This document shows positions 32,881 through 42,246 of a stretch of DNA of 64,000 bases, piece after piece. The stretch spans positions 70,037,371-70,101,370 of the forward strand of contig NC_083579.1 of NCBI RefSeq assembly GCF_027579695.1, written 5' to 3'. This DNA comes from Neoarius graeffei (taxonomy: Eukaryota; Chordata; Actinopteri; Siluriformes; Ariidae). Below the pieces are notes generated by a model. The model was not told the DNA's origin and ran no database searches. It was given only the letters and a program-made list of their open reading frames with translations. Within the stretch, counting starts at the first letter, position 1, and every line of letters starts with the position of its first letter. Position numbers and translations under genes: made by a program.

Positions 32881-33516
32881 GCCAGTAGTGGCGATGGTCC
32901 GTTTTGTTTGCCCCCCAAGATGGCGGCTGGGGGGCGTTCCCCGGAATGCCGTGACATCAGTGAAAATTATCTATAGAGGGCTGTGCAGCTACAAGAGGAA
33001 GGACCAGGAGCCAGGTTAAGCAGCCATTTTGAAGAAGGAAGGAATAAACAAATAAAGAAATAAAAATCACTGGTGCATGAATGTTGGAATCCAGGATACT
33101 GATCAGGTACCAGTAAATATGAAATTTCGAGATGTCAGCGAAATTAACTCTCTTTGCTGTTACCCCCAAAATGATAATGATGTTGCATGTTGAAAAAGTT
33201 GAGTTAGCCAAGTAGCAAGTTAGGATGGGATAATAAATGCATAATTTGTTTATCTTTTTTTTTTCTGCAGCAATGACCCAAAAATGCCATGAGATGACTT
33301 TACCGTTACCCAGTGTTCTCTTTACCATAAAGACATTATGGGTAACAGTAAAGACAACAACTGGGCATTATTTTTTCATAATAATAATAATGATTGCTTG
33401 CTTTGTGAATTCATTAAATATGCTTTTTTTTAACCTATTAAACATATTTACAGGAATTGTAACCAAAATTAGTGTAATGTCTTGACCGTTACTCGTCACA
33501 TTTTCTGAGAATGGCC

Positions 33517-34036
33517 CACACAAGTTTAGTTTTCTGTCTAATGCATTATAATAAAGACCTCACCTTCGGTCACTGCATGCAATTTTGGGGAAATCATGGA
33601 CAAATCAACTGTCCTTTTCCTCTCACATTGCTTGTGTCAATGCTCATGTCCATAACAGACACAGAAGAAATATGATTTAGTAAAACACAGCTATAGCATG
33701 TTCTTGAGAAGTCACAAGAGCTGCAAAGTCTGCACTGACCTGCTTGTATCATCTTTTGTGTGTGTAGGGAGCAATGTCAAATGTTTCAAAATTAAAGTGT
33801 ATGTAATGCCTTATTGTAATGCTTTAAAATGAATATATATCATTAGTAATGACCAAAATGAATTAATAAAGCAGGAGGAAAATAATGTTAATTATTTTTT
33901 ATCAAGCACAAAACTATCAATAAATCACGGCTTCCGGATCCCGGAAAAAGGCAGCCGTGCCTCAGGGCTAATCTTGCATGACGTCACGCGTGGAACCCCG
34001 GTTATCTAGCCCAGGAGGAATAGGGTTATACCCGGA
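33517..34036. other. nol10 intron spacer
   Basis: No coding frame. 33930-34030 contains GGATCCCGG-type and ACGTCACGCGTGG sequence that may be the worn end of an element continuing to the right. Confidence 0.35.
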
Positions 34037-35571
34037 ACAAATTAGTAACAAGCTGAAAATTTCAGAATATGTTCAGAATACCTTTAGGAATAACATACTA
34101 AAAGTCCCCGGAAATCCCCCTTGTGGGCGGCACGGTGGTGTCGTGGTTAGCGCTGTCACCTCACAGCAAGAAGGTTCTGGGTTCGAGCCCCATGGCCGGC
34201 GAGGGCCTTTCTGTGCGGAGTTTGCATGTTCTCCCCGTGTCCGCGTGGGTTTCCTCCGGGTGCTCCGGTTTCCCCCACAGTCCAAAGACATGCAGGTTAG
34301 GTTAACTGGTGACTCTAAATTGACCGTAGGTGTGAATGTGAATGGTTATCTGTGTCTATGTGTCAGCCCTGTGATGACCTGGCGACTTGTCCAGGGTGTA
34401 CCCTGCCTTTCGCCCGTAGTCAGCTGGGATAGGCTCCAGCTCGCCTGCGACCCTGTAGAACAGGATAAAGCGGCTAGAGATAATGAGATGAAAATCCCCC
34501 TTGTGCTCTCTGAGAAATTCAAGATGGCGTCCAAAATGGCCACCAAATGGAGATCTGCCCATATCTCAGGCCCAAAACAAAATATTAATGCAATTAAAAG
34601 GTCAGAATACATGTTTTGTAGGGTAGGAGAGTAAATTCCAACATGTGTGTATTAATTACATTGTGTATTAACATTATATAATAACAATGTACACATTATT
34701 ATAACAGTATATTTGTGTATAGTGTGGATCCATTGGTTACTCGTTCACTCCGTATCATCCTATTCTGTTCACAAAACAACAAACACAATTACTAGGGGTT
34801 GGAGCACTTATTTTCATTAATATTAAAGTAAATTGGTGGTGTAAAATGAAAAATGGCATGTTAAAAGGTCATGCTCAGTTCAGTCATTTTTAAAAGGTCA
34901 TGCTGAGTTTAGTCATTTTTTGTCCGAACACACTGGCATTGCTAGTAGTAAAGACTGGCGCGAGAAACTCAAAGATTATTATTTTTTCCACCCTTAAACA
35001 AGCTTGAATAAATTCCCTACTTCATTGATGGTACAACAAAGGTCCAAGCATTACAACTGAGGCACTGAGAAGTGTTTGTTGAAGAAGTGTACTGAAACAG
35101 CTTGCCATTGTAGTTTTAGAAGATAGAGTTCTCAAAATTTAATTTCCCTTTAATATTTTATCAAAGCTTAAAGATGCACTAAATATTAAGGAAATTGATG
35201 TCTAATTGTTGTCTTACATTATGTTCATGTATGTAGGTAGCCTACTAAGCTAATCTGTCAATCATGTCAACCATCAAATTCCATGTAATTTCCACATTAA
35301 TGACCTTGTAATCTTGGTTAATTTTAACAGTGTGACAATGGTGAATTTGCATTGCTTGTATGAGAGAACATATAATTTAACATTTTAATTGCATTTATAT
35401 TATGTTTTATCCCTGAGATACTGAAAAATCTCCAATCGGCGGCCATTTTGGACGCCATCTTAAATTTCTCAGAGAGCACAAGGTGGATTCCCGGGGACTT
35501 TTAGTATGTTATTCCTAAGGGTATTCTGAACATATTCTGAAAAATTCAGCTTGTTACTAATTTGTTCCGGG
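34037..35571. mobile_element. Inverted-repeat element of unknown family, with SINE
   Basis: The left arm, 34037-34125 plus 34506-34550 (interrupted by a SINE), is complementary to 35428-35571: GGAACAAATTAGTAACAAGC and ATACTAAAAGTCCCCGG face their complements, as does GAGAAATT-AAGATGGCGTC. The region between the arms is AT-rich without a transposase. No clear target duplication was found. Confidence 0.6.
34126..34491 (+). repeat. tRNA-derived SINE, full length (GAGAT-tail type)
   Basis: The 14-bp target duplication AAATCCCCCTTGTG stands at 34112-34125 and 34492-34505. The head is GGCGGCACGGTGG; the B box GGGTTCGAGCCC is perfect. It ends AGATAATGAGATGA. A well-preserved copy with intact internal promoter boxes. 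Confidence 0.97.
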
Positions 35572-35961
35572 TTGGACTCAATTTTGAGCTAATGCTCTTG
35601 GGCTAATCTGGGTCATTTCGGTTCATCTGACTCCGTGCTTATTTACTCACTGAAATTGGATATTGTTGGAATCTTACAAAAATAACGATGTTCAAGTGTT
35701 GTGTTGGGATGTTCAAATCCATATACAGCAGGACATTCAGTTCACGAATTTCCAAGAATCTAAAGCGACAGTGGGTGAGGTTTGTGCAAACGAAGCTGGC
35801 AGATTTCATGTCGATTTCCTACTACTACTAATAAATCTGATTCATCAAGTGTTCACCACCACCAGAATGACCACATGGGAATTACTGGAGCCAAAAAGAA
35901 ACCCATTTATTTAATAAATGACATCTGATCTGACATTTGGACAGTTTGCCGATTCCTGTAT

Positions 35962-35997
<36 letters not shown>

Positions 35998-36654
35998 GAT
36001 TATGAGCAACATTTATATGCTCGCGACATCCGATCTTATCATATCCGATGCACTTTAATAGGAAGAAAAATGCGCACGCACAACCATCATCATTAATTAT
36101 TAACTGAAATGTGTTAAATGCTCTCAGATTGCAATATTACAAGACTATTTGTTTTAAGTTTTGTTCAGGAAAACATGATGAAAGGTAACCACTGCGTTCT
36201 GCACATCTCTCTCCATCCATCCATCCATCCATCCATCCATCCTGCGCTACAGAGGAAGACTGTCATGAACTGGCATCTGTTTCTCGTCTTGGGGACTCGA
36301 AAAGATAACCATTTACTCCAGAATATCCTTGATAATCATCTGCCCCTTCATCTGACATAAGAATCCCAATCAGGATCAGAATTCTCTCCAAAACGTGATT
36401 CCATATCGAGACCGGTCTAACCACTGCTGCGCACGGCAACGGAATTGATACCCGGATTGTTAGACGTGTGACGTCACGCACCCCTTCAGGATCTTCTGCT
36501 TCAGTCTCCGCAGATTCCATGAAAATCGGCTGATCTTATTGATTTTCCATTAATTTATGGCCTTTTGGATCAGCTATGGTTCGAAAACACGGAGCCAATC
36601 AACAATGATTGTTGCGTTACATTCACTTTAAAATAATTTAGGGCAATTTTATAT
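35572..36654. other. Intron spacer with a possible THAP exon
   Basis: It includes (TC)n(AC)n at 35961-35997 and (CATC)n at 36213-36241. A possible THAP-like frame at 35688 is listed separately. The remainder is unrecognised. Confidence 0.35.
35688..35819 (+). pseudogene. Possible THAP-like exon
   Basis: From ATG at 35688 the frame reads MFKCCVGMFKS, then SSRISKNLKRQWVRFVQTKL. The C-C-V start and the KRQWVRF helix have the look of a THAP domain, with the second Cys replaced by Phe and FP by IS. The closing C-x2-H pair is not seen. This is weaker than the other THAP calls. Confidence 0.35.
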
Positions 36655-36858
36655 ATATATATATCAATCAAAGTTTGTGGACACCTGATCATCACAGCTC
36701 GATCTGGTTCTTCCCCCAAAGTTGGAAGCATACAATTGTACTGCATGTCTCTCTGTATGCTCGGAGGATTGCAATTCCCCTTCACTGGCACTAAAAGTCC
36801 CAAACCTGTTCCAACATGATGATGCCTCTCTGCACAAAGTGAGCTCCATGAAGACACT

Positions 36859-37833
36859 CCCTGTGTCCAAAAATCGCTCCCTACTCATGATACAAGGCAC
36901 TATATAGTCAGGACGCCGTTTTGTAGTGCTGTCCAAAACCTTCGTGAGGATTATTTACAACCTATATAGTGCACTCAGGCGGCACGGTGGTGTAGTGGTT
37001 AGCGCTGTCGCCTCACAGCAAGAAGGTCCTGAGTTCGAGCCCCATGGCCGGCGAGGGCCTTTCTGTGTGGAGTTTGCATGTTCTCCCCGTGTCCGCGTGG
37101 GTTTCCTCCGGGTGCTCCGGTTTCCCCCACAGTCCAAAGACATGCAGGTTAGGTTAACTGGTGACTCTAAATTGAGCGTAGGTGTGAATGTGAATGGTTG
37201 TCTGTGTCTATGTGTCGGCCCTGCGATGACCTGGCGACTTGTCCAGGGTGTACCCCGCCTTTCGCCCGTAGTCAGCTGGGATAGGCTCCAGCTTGCCTGC
37301 GACCCTGTAGAAGGATAAAGCGGCTAGAGATAATGAGATGAGATGAGATGAGATAGTGCACTCAAAGTATCCCACAATGCATCACGAAAAGTAGTGTACA
37401 ACTGATGGTCACTAACCAAAGCAATATATCCCATCATGCATTGTGGTTGTGCTGAAAGAAATCAAATTAAAAGTCTCAAATTTGATTTAATAAAATTCAG
37501 CAGCAAAGAAGAAAAAGTATTCAGCCTTGATTTAAAAGAACTGAAAGCTGCAGGTACTTTGTATTGATTAATGTAGGAAATGCGCTCAGTATAATATGGA
37601 TTTATCACAAAAACACATGCGTGTATTTATTATTTTGAAAAGCCACCAGCCGACTGATCTGGCACGTTTTAATTGTGCGACGGTAATGATGTAAATACCA
37701 GCGTGATGGACTAGTGTCCAAAAGCGGGGTTTTTTTTGTTTGTTTGTTTTACCAATGAGCTCACTATTATAGTCCTCTATAGTAATTCCCTATATAGTGA
37801 GTAGGGAACGAGTGAGCGATTTCAGACACAGGG
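36859..37833. mobile_element. MITE with CCCTGTGTC ends, containing a SINE
   Basis: The ends CCCTGTGTCCAAAAATCGCT and (complement) CCCTGTGTCTGAAATCGCTC are inverted repeats. CTATATAGTG-type palindromes lie just inside both. Parts of the family recur at 29580-30065 and 51515-51600. It is non-coding. Confidence 0.75.
36978..37352 (+). repeat. tRNA-derived SINE, full length (GAGAT-tail type)
   Basis: The target duplication ATAGTGCACTCA stands at 36966-36977 and 37353-37364. It has the head GGCGGCACGGTGG, B box GAGTTCGAGCCC, and a longer tail of four GAGAT units. Confidence 0.97.
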
Positions 37834-38115
37834 TTTGTTTACCAAGAGTGGCGTGGCCTTTATAGAACCCTGACCTTAACCCCACTGAACACTTCTGGGA
37901 TGAACTGGAACACCACCTTCACCCCAGTGCCTGATTTCACTCATGCTCTTCACAAAATCAAACATGGTCACACTCCACAAAAAATAAAAAAAATCTGGTG
38001 GAAAGCCTTCCCAGAAGAGTGGAGGTTATTATAAGAGCAAAGGGGGACCAAATATGAAATGGGATGTTCAACAAGCACAACTGGGTTGATAATCAAGGTG
38101 TTCACATTGTGAATA

Positions 38116-39695
38116 CAGTGGCATGCAAAAGTTTGGGCACCCTTACTGAAAATGTCTGTTACTGTGAATAGTTAAGTGAGCAGAAGATGAACTGATCACC
38201 AAAAGGCATAAGGGTAAAGACGACATTTCTTTTCATTGTTTTCTGTAAGATTTGTGTATTATTTTTGTTTTGTACAATTGGAGAGTGAAAAAAGAAAAGG
38301 AACACCATGTGAAAGTTTGGGCACCCCAATACATTTGAGTTCTAAGGTAACTTTTTACCAAGGTTCCAGACCTTAATTAGCTTATTGAGCTGTGGCTTGT
38401 TCAAATTCTTCGTTAGGAAAGGTCAGATGATGCAGATTTCAAAGCTGTATAAATTCTCTGACTCCTCAAACTTGTCCCTAAAATCAACAGCCATGGGGTC
38501 CTCTAAGCAACTCCCTCGCATTCTGAATAATAAAATAATTGATGCTCACGAAGCAGGAGAAGGCTACAAGAACACAGCAAAGTGTTTTCAGGTAGCCGTT
38601 TCCTCAGATTGTAAGGTTATTAAGAAATGGCAGTTAACAGAAACAGCGGAGATCAAGGTGAGGTCTGGAAGATGAAGAAAACTGTCTGAAAGAACTGCTC
38701 GTTGGATTGCTAGAAAGGCAAATAAAAACCCGTTTGACTGCAAAAGACCTTCAGAAAGATTTAGCAGGCCCTGGAGTGGTGGTGCAGCGACACCTGAACA
38801 AATATGACCGTCATGGGACAGTCATCAGAAGAAAACCTTTCCTGCATCCTAGCCACAAAATTCAGCGTCTGAAGTTTGCAAATGAACATTTAAATAAGCC
38901 TGATGCATTTTGGAAACAAGTCCTGTGGACTGATGAAATCAAAATAGAACTTTTTGGCCACAATGTGCAAAGGTATGTTTGGAGAAAAAAGGGTGCCAAA
39001 TTCCAGGAAAAGAACACCTCTCCAACTCTGAAGCATGGGTGTGGATCGATCATGCTTTGAGGTTGTGTTGCAGCCAGTAGCACAGGGCACATTTCATTGG
39101 TCAAGGGAAGCATGGATTCAAATAAATACCAGCAAATTCTGGAAGCAAACATCACACCATCTGTAAAAAAGTTGAAGTTAAAAAGAGGATGGGTCCTACA
39201 ATAAGACGATGATCCAAAACGCACCTCAAAATCTATAATGGAATACCTCGAGAGGCACAAGCTGAAGGTTTTACCCTGGCCCTCACAGTCCCCTGACCTA
39301 AACATCATTGAAAATCTGTGGACAGATCTCAAAAGAGCAGTGTATGAGTAGAACCGGAAGCCTTTTGCAAGAACGAATGTGTGAAAATCCCCCAGGGAAG
39401 AGCTGAAAGATTATTAGCTGGCTACAAAAAGTGCTTACAAGCTGTGATACTTGCCAAAGGGGGCGTTACTAGGTACTAACCATGCAGGGCATCCAAACTT
39501 TTGCTTCAGGCCCTTTTCCTTTTTTGTCATTTTGAAAATGCAAAAAAGATGAAAATAAAAAATTATTTTTGCTTAAAATATAAAGGGAATGAGTCATCTT
39601 TAACTTTATGCCTTTTGGAGATCATTTCAACTTGCTTAACTGTCCACAGTAACAGCGATTTTGACCAGGGGTGCCCAAACTTTTGCAAACCACTG
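38116..39695 (+). mobile_element. Tc1-like transposon, complete length
   Basis: TA flanks both ends (38114-38115, 39696-39697). The ends CAGTGGCATGCAAAAGTTTG and (complement) CAGTGGTTTGCAAAAGTTTG are inverted repeats. 1580 bp, transposase on the plus strand. Confidence 0.96.
38492..39475 (+). pseudogene. Tc1 transposase, several stops
   Basis: ATG at 38492 gives MGSSKQLPRILNNKIIDAHE with the first helix-turn-helix. Frame changes and stops follow at about 38672, 39058 and 39203. Later pieces contain VLWTDEIKIELFG (catalytic Asp 1), [10 protein letters not shown] (Asp 2 region) and [11 protein letters not shown] (Glu). The stop at 39058 interrupts IML-GC-VAAS. Clearly dead. Confidence 0.88.
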
Positions 39696-39743
39696 TACAT
39701 GTTTTGAATGTAGTCCTGGTAAAGCATCACGTTTAGATTGTAC

Positions 39744-39917
39744 CTTTTGATTGGTCTCTTGCTCGATTAATTGCTGTAGCTTCTGCCTCCTCCTCTGGCC
39801 CACTTTGGACACGATGGGATTAAGCAAGCGGAACTCCTCGCTCTGCTCGTCCACTTGGTAATCTGGATTCTCAAACATCATCTTGAAACGGTCATCAGTC
39901 AGGATGCTGATGGTGCC
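39744..39917 (-). CDS. nol10: nol10 exon with NUC153-type motif
   Basis: Acceptor CTCAG/GGCACC and donor CAAAAG/GTACAA. It encodes 58 residues in phase 0: GTISILTDDRFKMMFENPDY, QVDEQSEEFRLLNPIVSK, then QRRRQKLQQLIEQETNQK. ILTDDRFK-x-MFENPD-[YF]-QVDE is the NUC153-type motif shared by NOL10/Enp2 and other ribosome-biogenesis proteins. The gene's shortest intron (119 bp) precedes it. Confidence 0.96.
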
Positions 39918-40036
39918 CTGAGAGGGTGGGAGAAATGCAGAGGGTCAGACCAAGGCATCAGCTGTACTCAAAGAAGTGCCATGTGCTTGGAGGAAACACT
40001 GAGGACTCTTATGTTGCTAACAAACTGATTTCTCAC

Positions 40037-40126
40037 CTTGGCCTTCTTCTTGGCTTTTCGGGAAATTGTGTCCTCTCCTGTCTCCATTAGCTTCATTGCA
40101 AGCGCTTTGTTCACCTTTGGCAGATT
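40037..40126 (-). CDS. nol10: nol10 exon
   Basis: Acceptor AACAG/AATCTGCC and donor GCCAAG/GTGAGA. It encodes 30 residues, NLPKVNKALAMKLMETGEDT then ISRKAKKKAK, phase 0 at both ends. LPKVNK-x-LA-x-KL matches NOL10. The basic end may act in nucleolar targeting (inference). Confidence 0.95.
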
Positions 40127-40271
40127 CTGTTTACGTGCAAAAAAGGAGAGGACAGGTGAGAGGGTTAGAACTGTATCAGGCACATCTTTTATTTTGAAAT
40201 ATGTAAGAATGAAGTCTACATGTAACCGAGGTAAAACATACATGAGCGAGAGAGAGAGAGAGCTTTCTCAC

Positions 40272-40370
40272 CTTTAATTGTACTCTCTGGACTCTAGACT
40301 CTTCGATTTTCTGCCGTATTTTGTTCTTGCGATATTCCTCATAGGCAAACGGGTTTGCCATAGTTTTAAC
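40272..40370 (-). CDS. nol10: nol10 exon
   Basis: Acceptor CCCCAG/GTTAAA and donor TTAAAG/GTGAGA. It encodes 33 residues: VKTMANPFAYEEYRKNKIRQ then KIEESRVQRVQLK, phase 0. NPFAYEEYRK-x-KIRQKIEE is almost identical to human NOL10. The intron downstream is 145 bp. Confidence 0.97.
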
Positions 40371-40691
40371 CTGGGGATTACAGTAAGTCAGTGGCAAGGT
40401 CTCATTTTAAGCAAAGTCCTCAAAAGATTTTCAACACCAATCAATTTAAAACCTCATGTCTCCAAATATGACGAAATGTTACTTCAAATATTTGATCACA
40501 AAATATTCATAATGCTACAAAAGGTGTGACGTCAAATGATCAGAGCTTACAGTGTCTTGCAAAAGTATTCATCCCCCTTGGTGTTTGTCCTGTTTTGTCA
40601 CATTACAAGCTGGAATTAAAATGGATTTTTGGGGGGTTAGCACCATTTGATTTAAACAACATGCAAGTCTCTTGGGGTATGTCTCTCTTAA

Positions 40692-41158
40692 AGGAACAGT
40701 CCACCGTACTTCCATAATGAAATATGCTCTTATCTGAATTGAGACGAGCTGCTCCGTACCTCTCCGAGCTTTGCGTGACCTCCCAGTCAGTCAGACGCGC
40801 TGTCACTCCTGTTAGCAATGTAGCTAGGCTCAGTATGGCCAATGGTATTTTTTGGGGCTGTAGTTAGATGCGACCAAACTCTTCCACGTTTTTCCTGTTT
40901 ACATAGGTTTATATGACCAGTGACATGAAACAAGTTCAGTTACACAAATTGAAACGTAGCGATTTTCTATGCTATGAAAAGTCCACACTATAATGACAGG
41001 CGTACTAACACCTTCTGCGCGCTTCGACAGCGCATTGATACTGAGCTCGTATCAATGCGCTGCATTATAGTGCGGACTTTCCATAGCATAGAAAATCGCT
41101 ACATTTCAATTTGTGTAACTGAACTTGTTTCATATCACTGCTCATATAAACCTATAAT
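40692..41158. mobile_element. Palindromic TTAA element, right part lost
   Basis: TTAA at 40688-40691 precedes AGGAACAGTCCACCGTACTT. 40905-41010 and 41045-41153 are inverted repeats (ATTTTCTATGCTATG on both sides, GTGTAACTGAACTTGTTTCA and complement). The outer part of the right arm and the second TTAA are missing where the LINE begins. Confidence 0.65.
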
Positions 41159-41566
41159 AATATCATCTCCTTGGTCTTCTCAGCATTCAAAGAGAGGTTA
41201 TTTTCCCGGCACCAGGAGACCAGCCGAGCCACCTCCTCCCTGTAAGGTCTCTCTTCTTAGCCGGTGATCAGCCCAATGACAGTGGTGTCGTCAGCGAACT
41301 TGATAATGGAAGTGTTGCTCTGGGAGGGGGTGCAGTCGTAGGTGGTGAAGAGGGTGTACAGGAGTGGACTGAGCACACAGCCTTGGGGGGGGGGGGGGGG
41401 GGGGGGGGGGGTCCCTGTGCTCACTGTCTTGGTGCTGGATGTTCTGGTACCGACTGTAACAGCCTGGGGTCTTTTTGTGAGAAAGTCCAGGACCCAGCAG
41501 CAGAGGGAGGATGTCAGTCCAAGGGTGGAGAGCTTCTCAGTCAGTCTGCTGGGGATGACAGTGACT

Positions 41567-42246
41567 ACGTTTACATGCACATCCAAATCGAGCTGCTGTC
41601 GGTAATCGAGCTGAAGGTCCCAGCAGGGAGCCAGAGAAATCCAATCCTACATGCACACAATGAAATCGGGCTATTGTGTGAGGTGCATTGTGCACCCGAG
41701 CCACAGGTGGCGCTACACGCCCCATCGTGTTGGTACACTTCCAGTTGTTGTCATGAAGAAGAGCTATTCAAGAGTGTAAACAAAGTTATCAGTTCCGTGT
41801 TCTCCATTGCGCGTTTTTCTCCCGTCCATGAATTTTAATATATTCAACTCCTTAAGCTGAATGAGCATGAACTCTGTCTCCTCATTGCTCCAGAAGTGCA
41901 CGTTTCTGCTCGCCATTTTCTCTTCTTCGTTTGTTCCTCCTGACCTCTTCTGCTGCTCGCTACTACTGTTGTCAAGCCGACCGAGGCTGTTGTGTTTCCC
42001 GCTTGTGGTCTCGTCACTCATCACTTCCGGAAGGGGCAGTAAGTAGCTCGACTACTAGCTCGATAGGGTATACATGCACTAAGTAGCTCGGCAGAAATCG
42101 CATAATCTAGGTCGTGTAGCTCGATTCTGAGAAATCAAGTTCGGTTCAATTTCAGCCGAATTAAGGTGTATACGTAGCATTTAGAACTTCGATTTCAGTC
42201 GAGCAACGACAGAAATTCGATTCTCTCTATGTGCATGTAAATGCAT
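41567..42246 (-). mobile_element. 680-bp DNA element in the LINE, with Myb/SANT-like ORF
   Basis: TGACT is duplicated at 41562-41566 and 42247-42251, and removing the insertion rejoins SSAFN with TVIPSRL of the reverse transcriptase. The ends ACGTTTACATGCACAT and (complement) ATGCATTTACATGCACAT are inverted repeats. Internal ATCGAGCTG/TAGCTCGA motifs recur near both ends. A 5-bp duplication is unusual; Harbinger would give 3 bp. Confidence 0.8.
41764..42024 (-). CDS. Myb/SANT-like DNA-binding ORF fragment
   Basis: Reads MMSDETTSGKHNSLGR, a Ser/Glu-rich leader, then VHFWSNEETEFMLIQLKEL and NILKFMDGRKTRN. W-S-x-E-E-T-x-F-(M/L) with ...L-x-L-x-D-x-[KR] is the trihelix/Myb-SANT pattern of the accessory DNA-binding protein of fish Harbinger elements and some host proteins. 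It is 86 codons, ending at the Glu run of the frame without the second half of the usual domain. Probably a truncated accessory gene carried by the 680-bp element. Confidence 0.55.
   Translation of the reverse strand: MMSDETTSGKHNSLGRLDNSSSEQQKRSGGTNEEEKMASRNVHFWSNEETEFMLIQLKELNILKFMDGRKTRNGEHGTDNFVYTLE

Larger units (their letters stand above)
31536..32972 (+). mobile_element. E1: THAP-bearing element, ISL2EU-like
   Basis: AT flanks both ends (31534-31535, 32973-32974). The ends AGACAGTTTTCACATGACGT and (complement) AGATAATTTTCACTGATGTC are inverted repeats, followed inside by GGCCATCTTGG / CAAGATGGC. It contains a THAP exon near the left end and a later palindromic insertion (32138-32593). 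Ends, target and exon position match E3 and E4. The ISL2EU assignment rests on the 2-bp target and gene type and is inference. Confidence 0.75.
31060..33516. mobile_element. Inverted-repeat element beside the nol10 acceptor
   Basis: The 22-bp inverted ends GGCCATTCTCAGAAAATGTGAC (minus its last two bases, 20 shown elsewhere as ATTCTCAGAAAATGTGAC) face each other at 31060 and 33516. Internal motifs with CCGTTAC/GTAACAG recur at both sides (31488-31500, 33303-33350, 33483-33492). The superfamily is unknown. E1 (31536-32972) is inserted in it. The left end lies only about 30 bp upstream of the splice acceptor at 31029-31030. Confidence 0.6.
36655..38110 (-). mobile_element. Tc1/mariner-like remnant split by a MITE
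   Basis: 36655-36858 and 37834-38110 are two parts of one element: CAAAGTTTGTGGACACCTGA and CCAACATGATGATGCCTCTC on the left, and CCTTAACCCCACTGAACACT and AAATATGAAATGGGATGTTC on the right, in the order known from fish Tc1-type copies. No intact end was found; the transposase is a scrap (a P-x-NP-[TI]-E-like site near 37880). Confidence 0.55.

Noticed and set aside
34126..34200. tRNA gene (A and B boxes)
   Set aside because: The tRNA-like head continues into a SINE body and simple-repeat tail, with target duplications, and cannot fold as a complete cloverleaf. The same applies to the other SINE copies.
33978..34634. 218-codon ORF
   Set aside because: Most of it is SINE sequence read through; its residues recur in every SINE copy of the same orientation (26490, 36926, 8214).
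41342..41838. Gly-rich ORFs on the plus strand
   Set aside because: They arise from a G homopolymer inside the minus-strand LINE reverse transcriptase.
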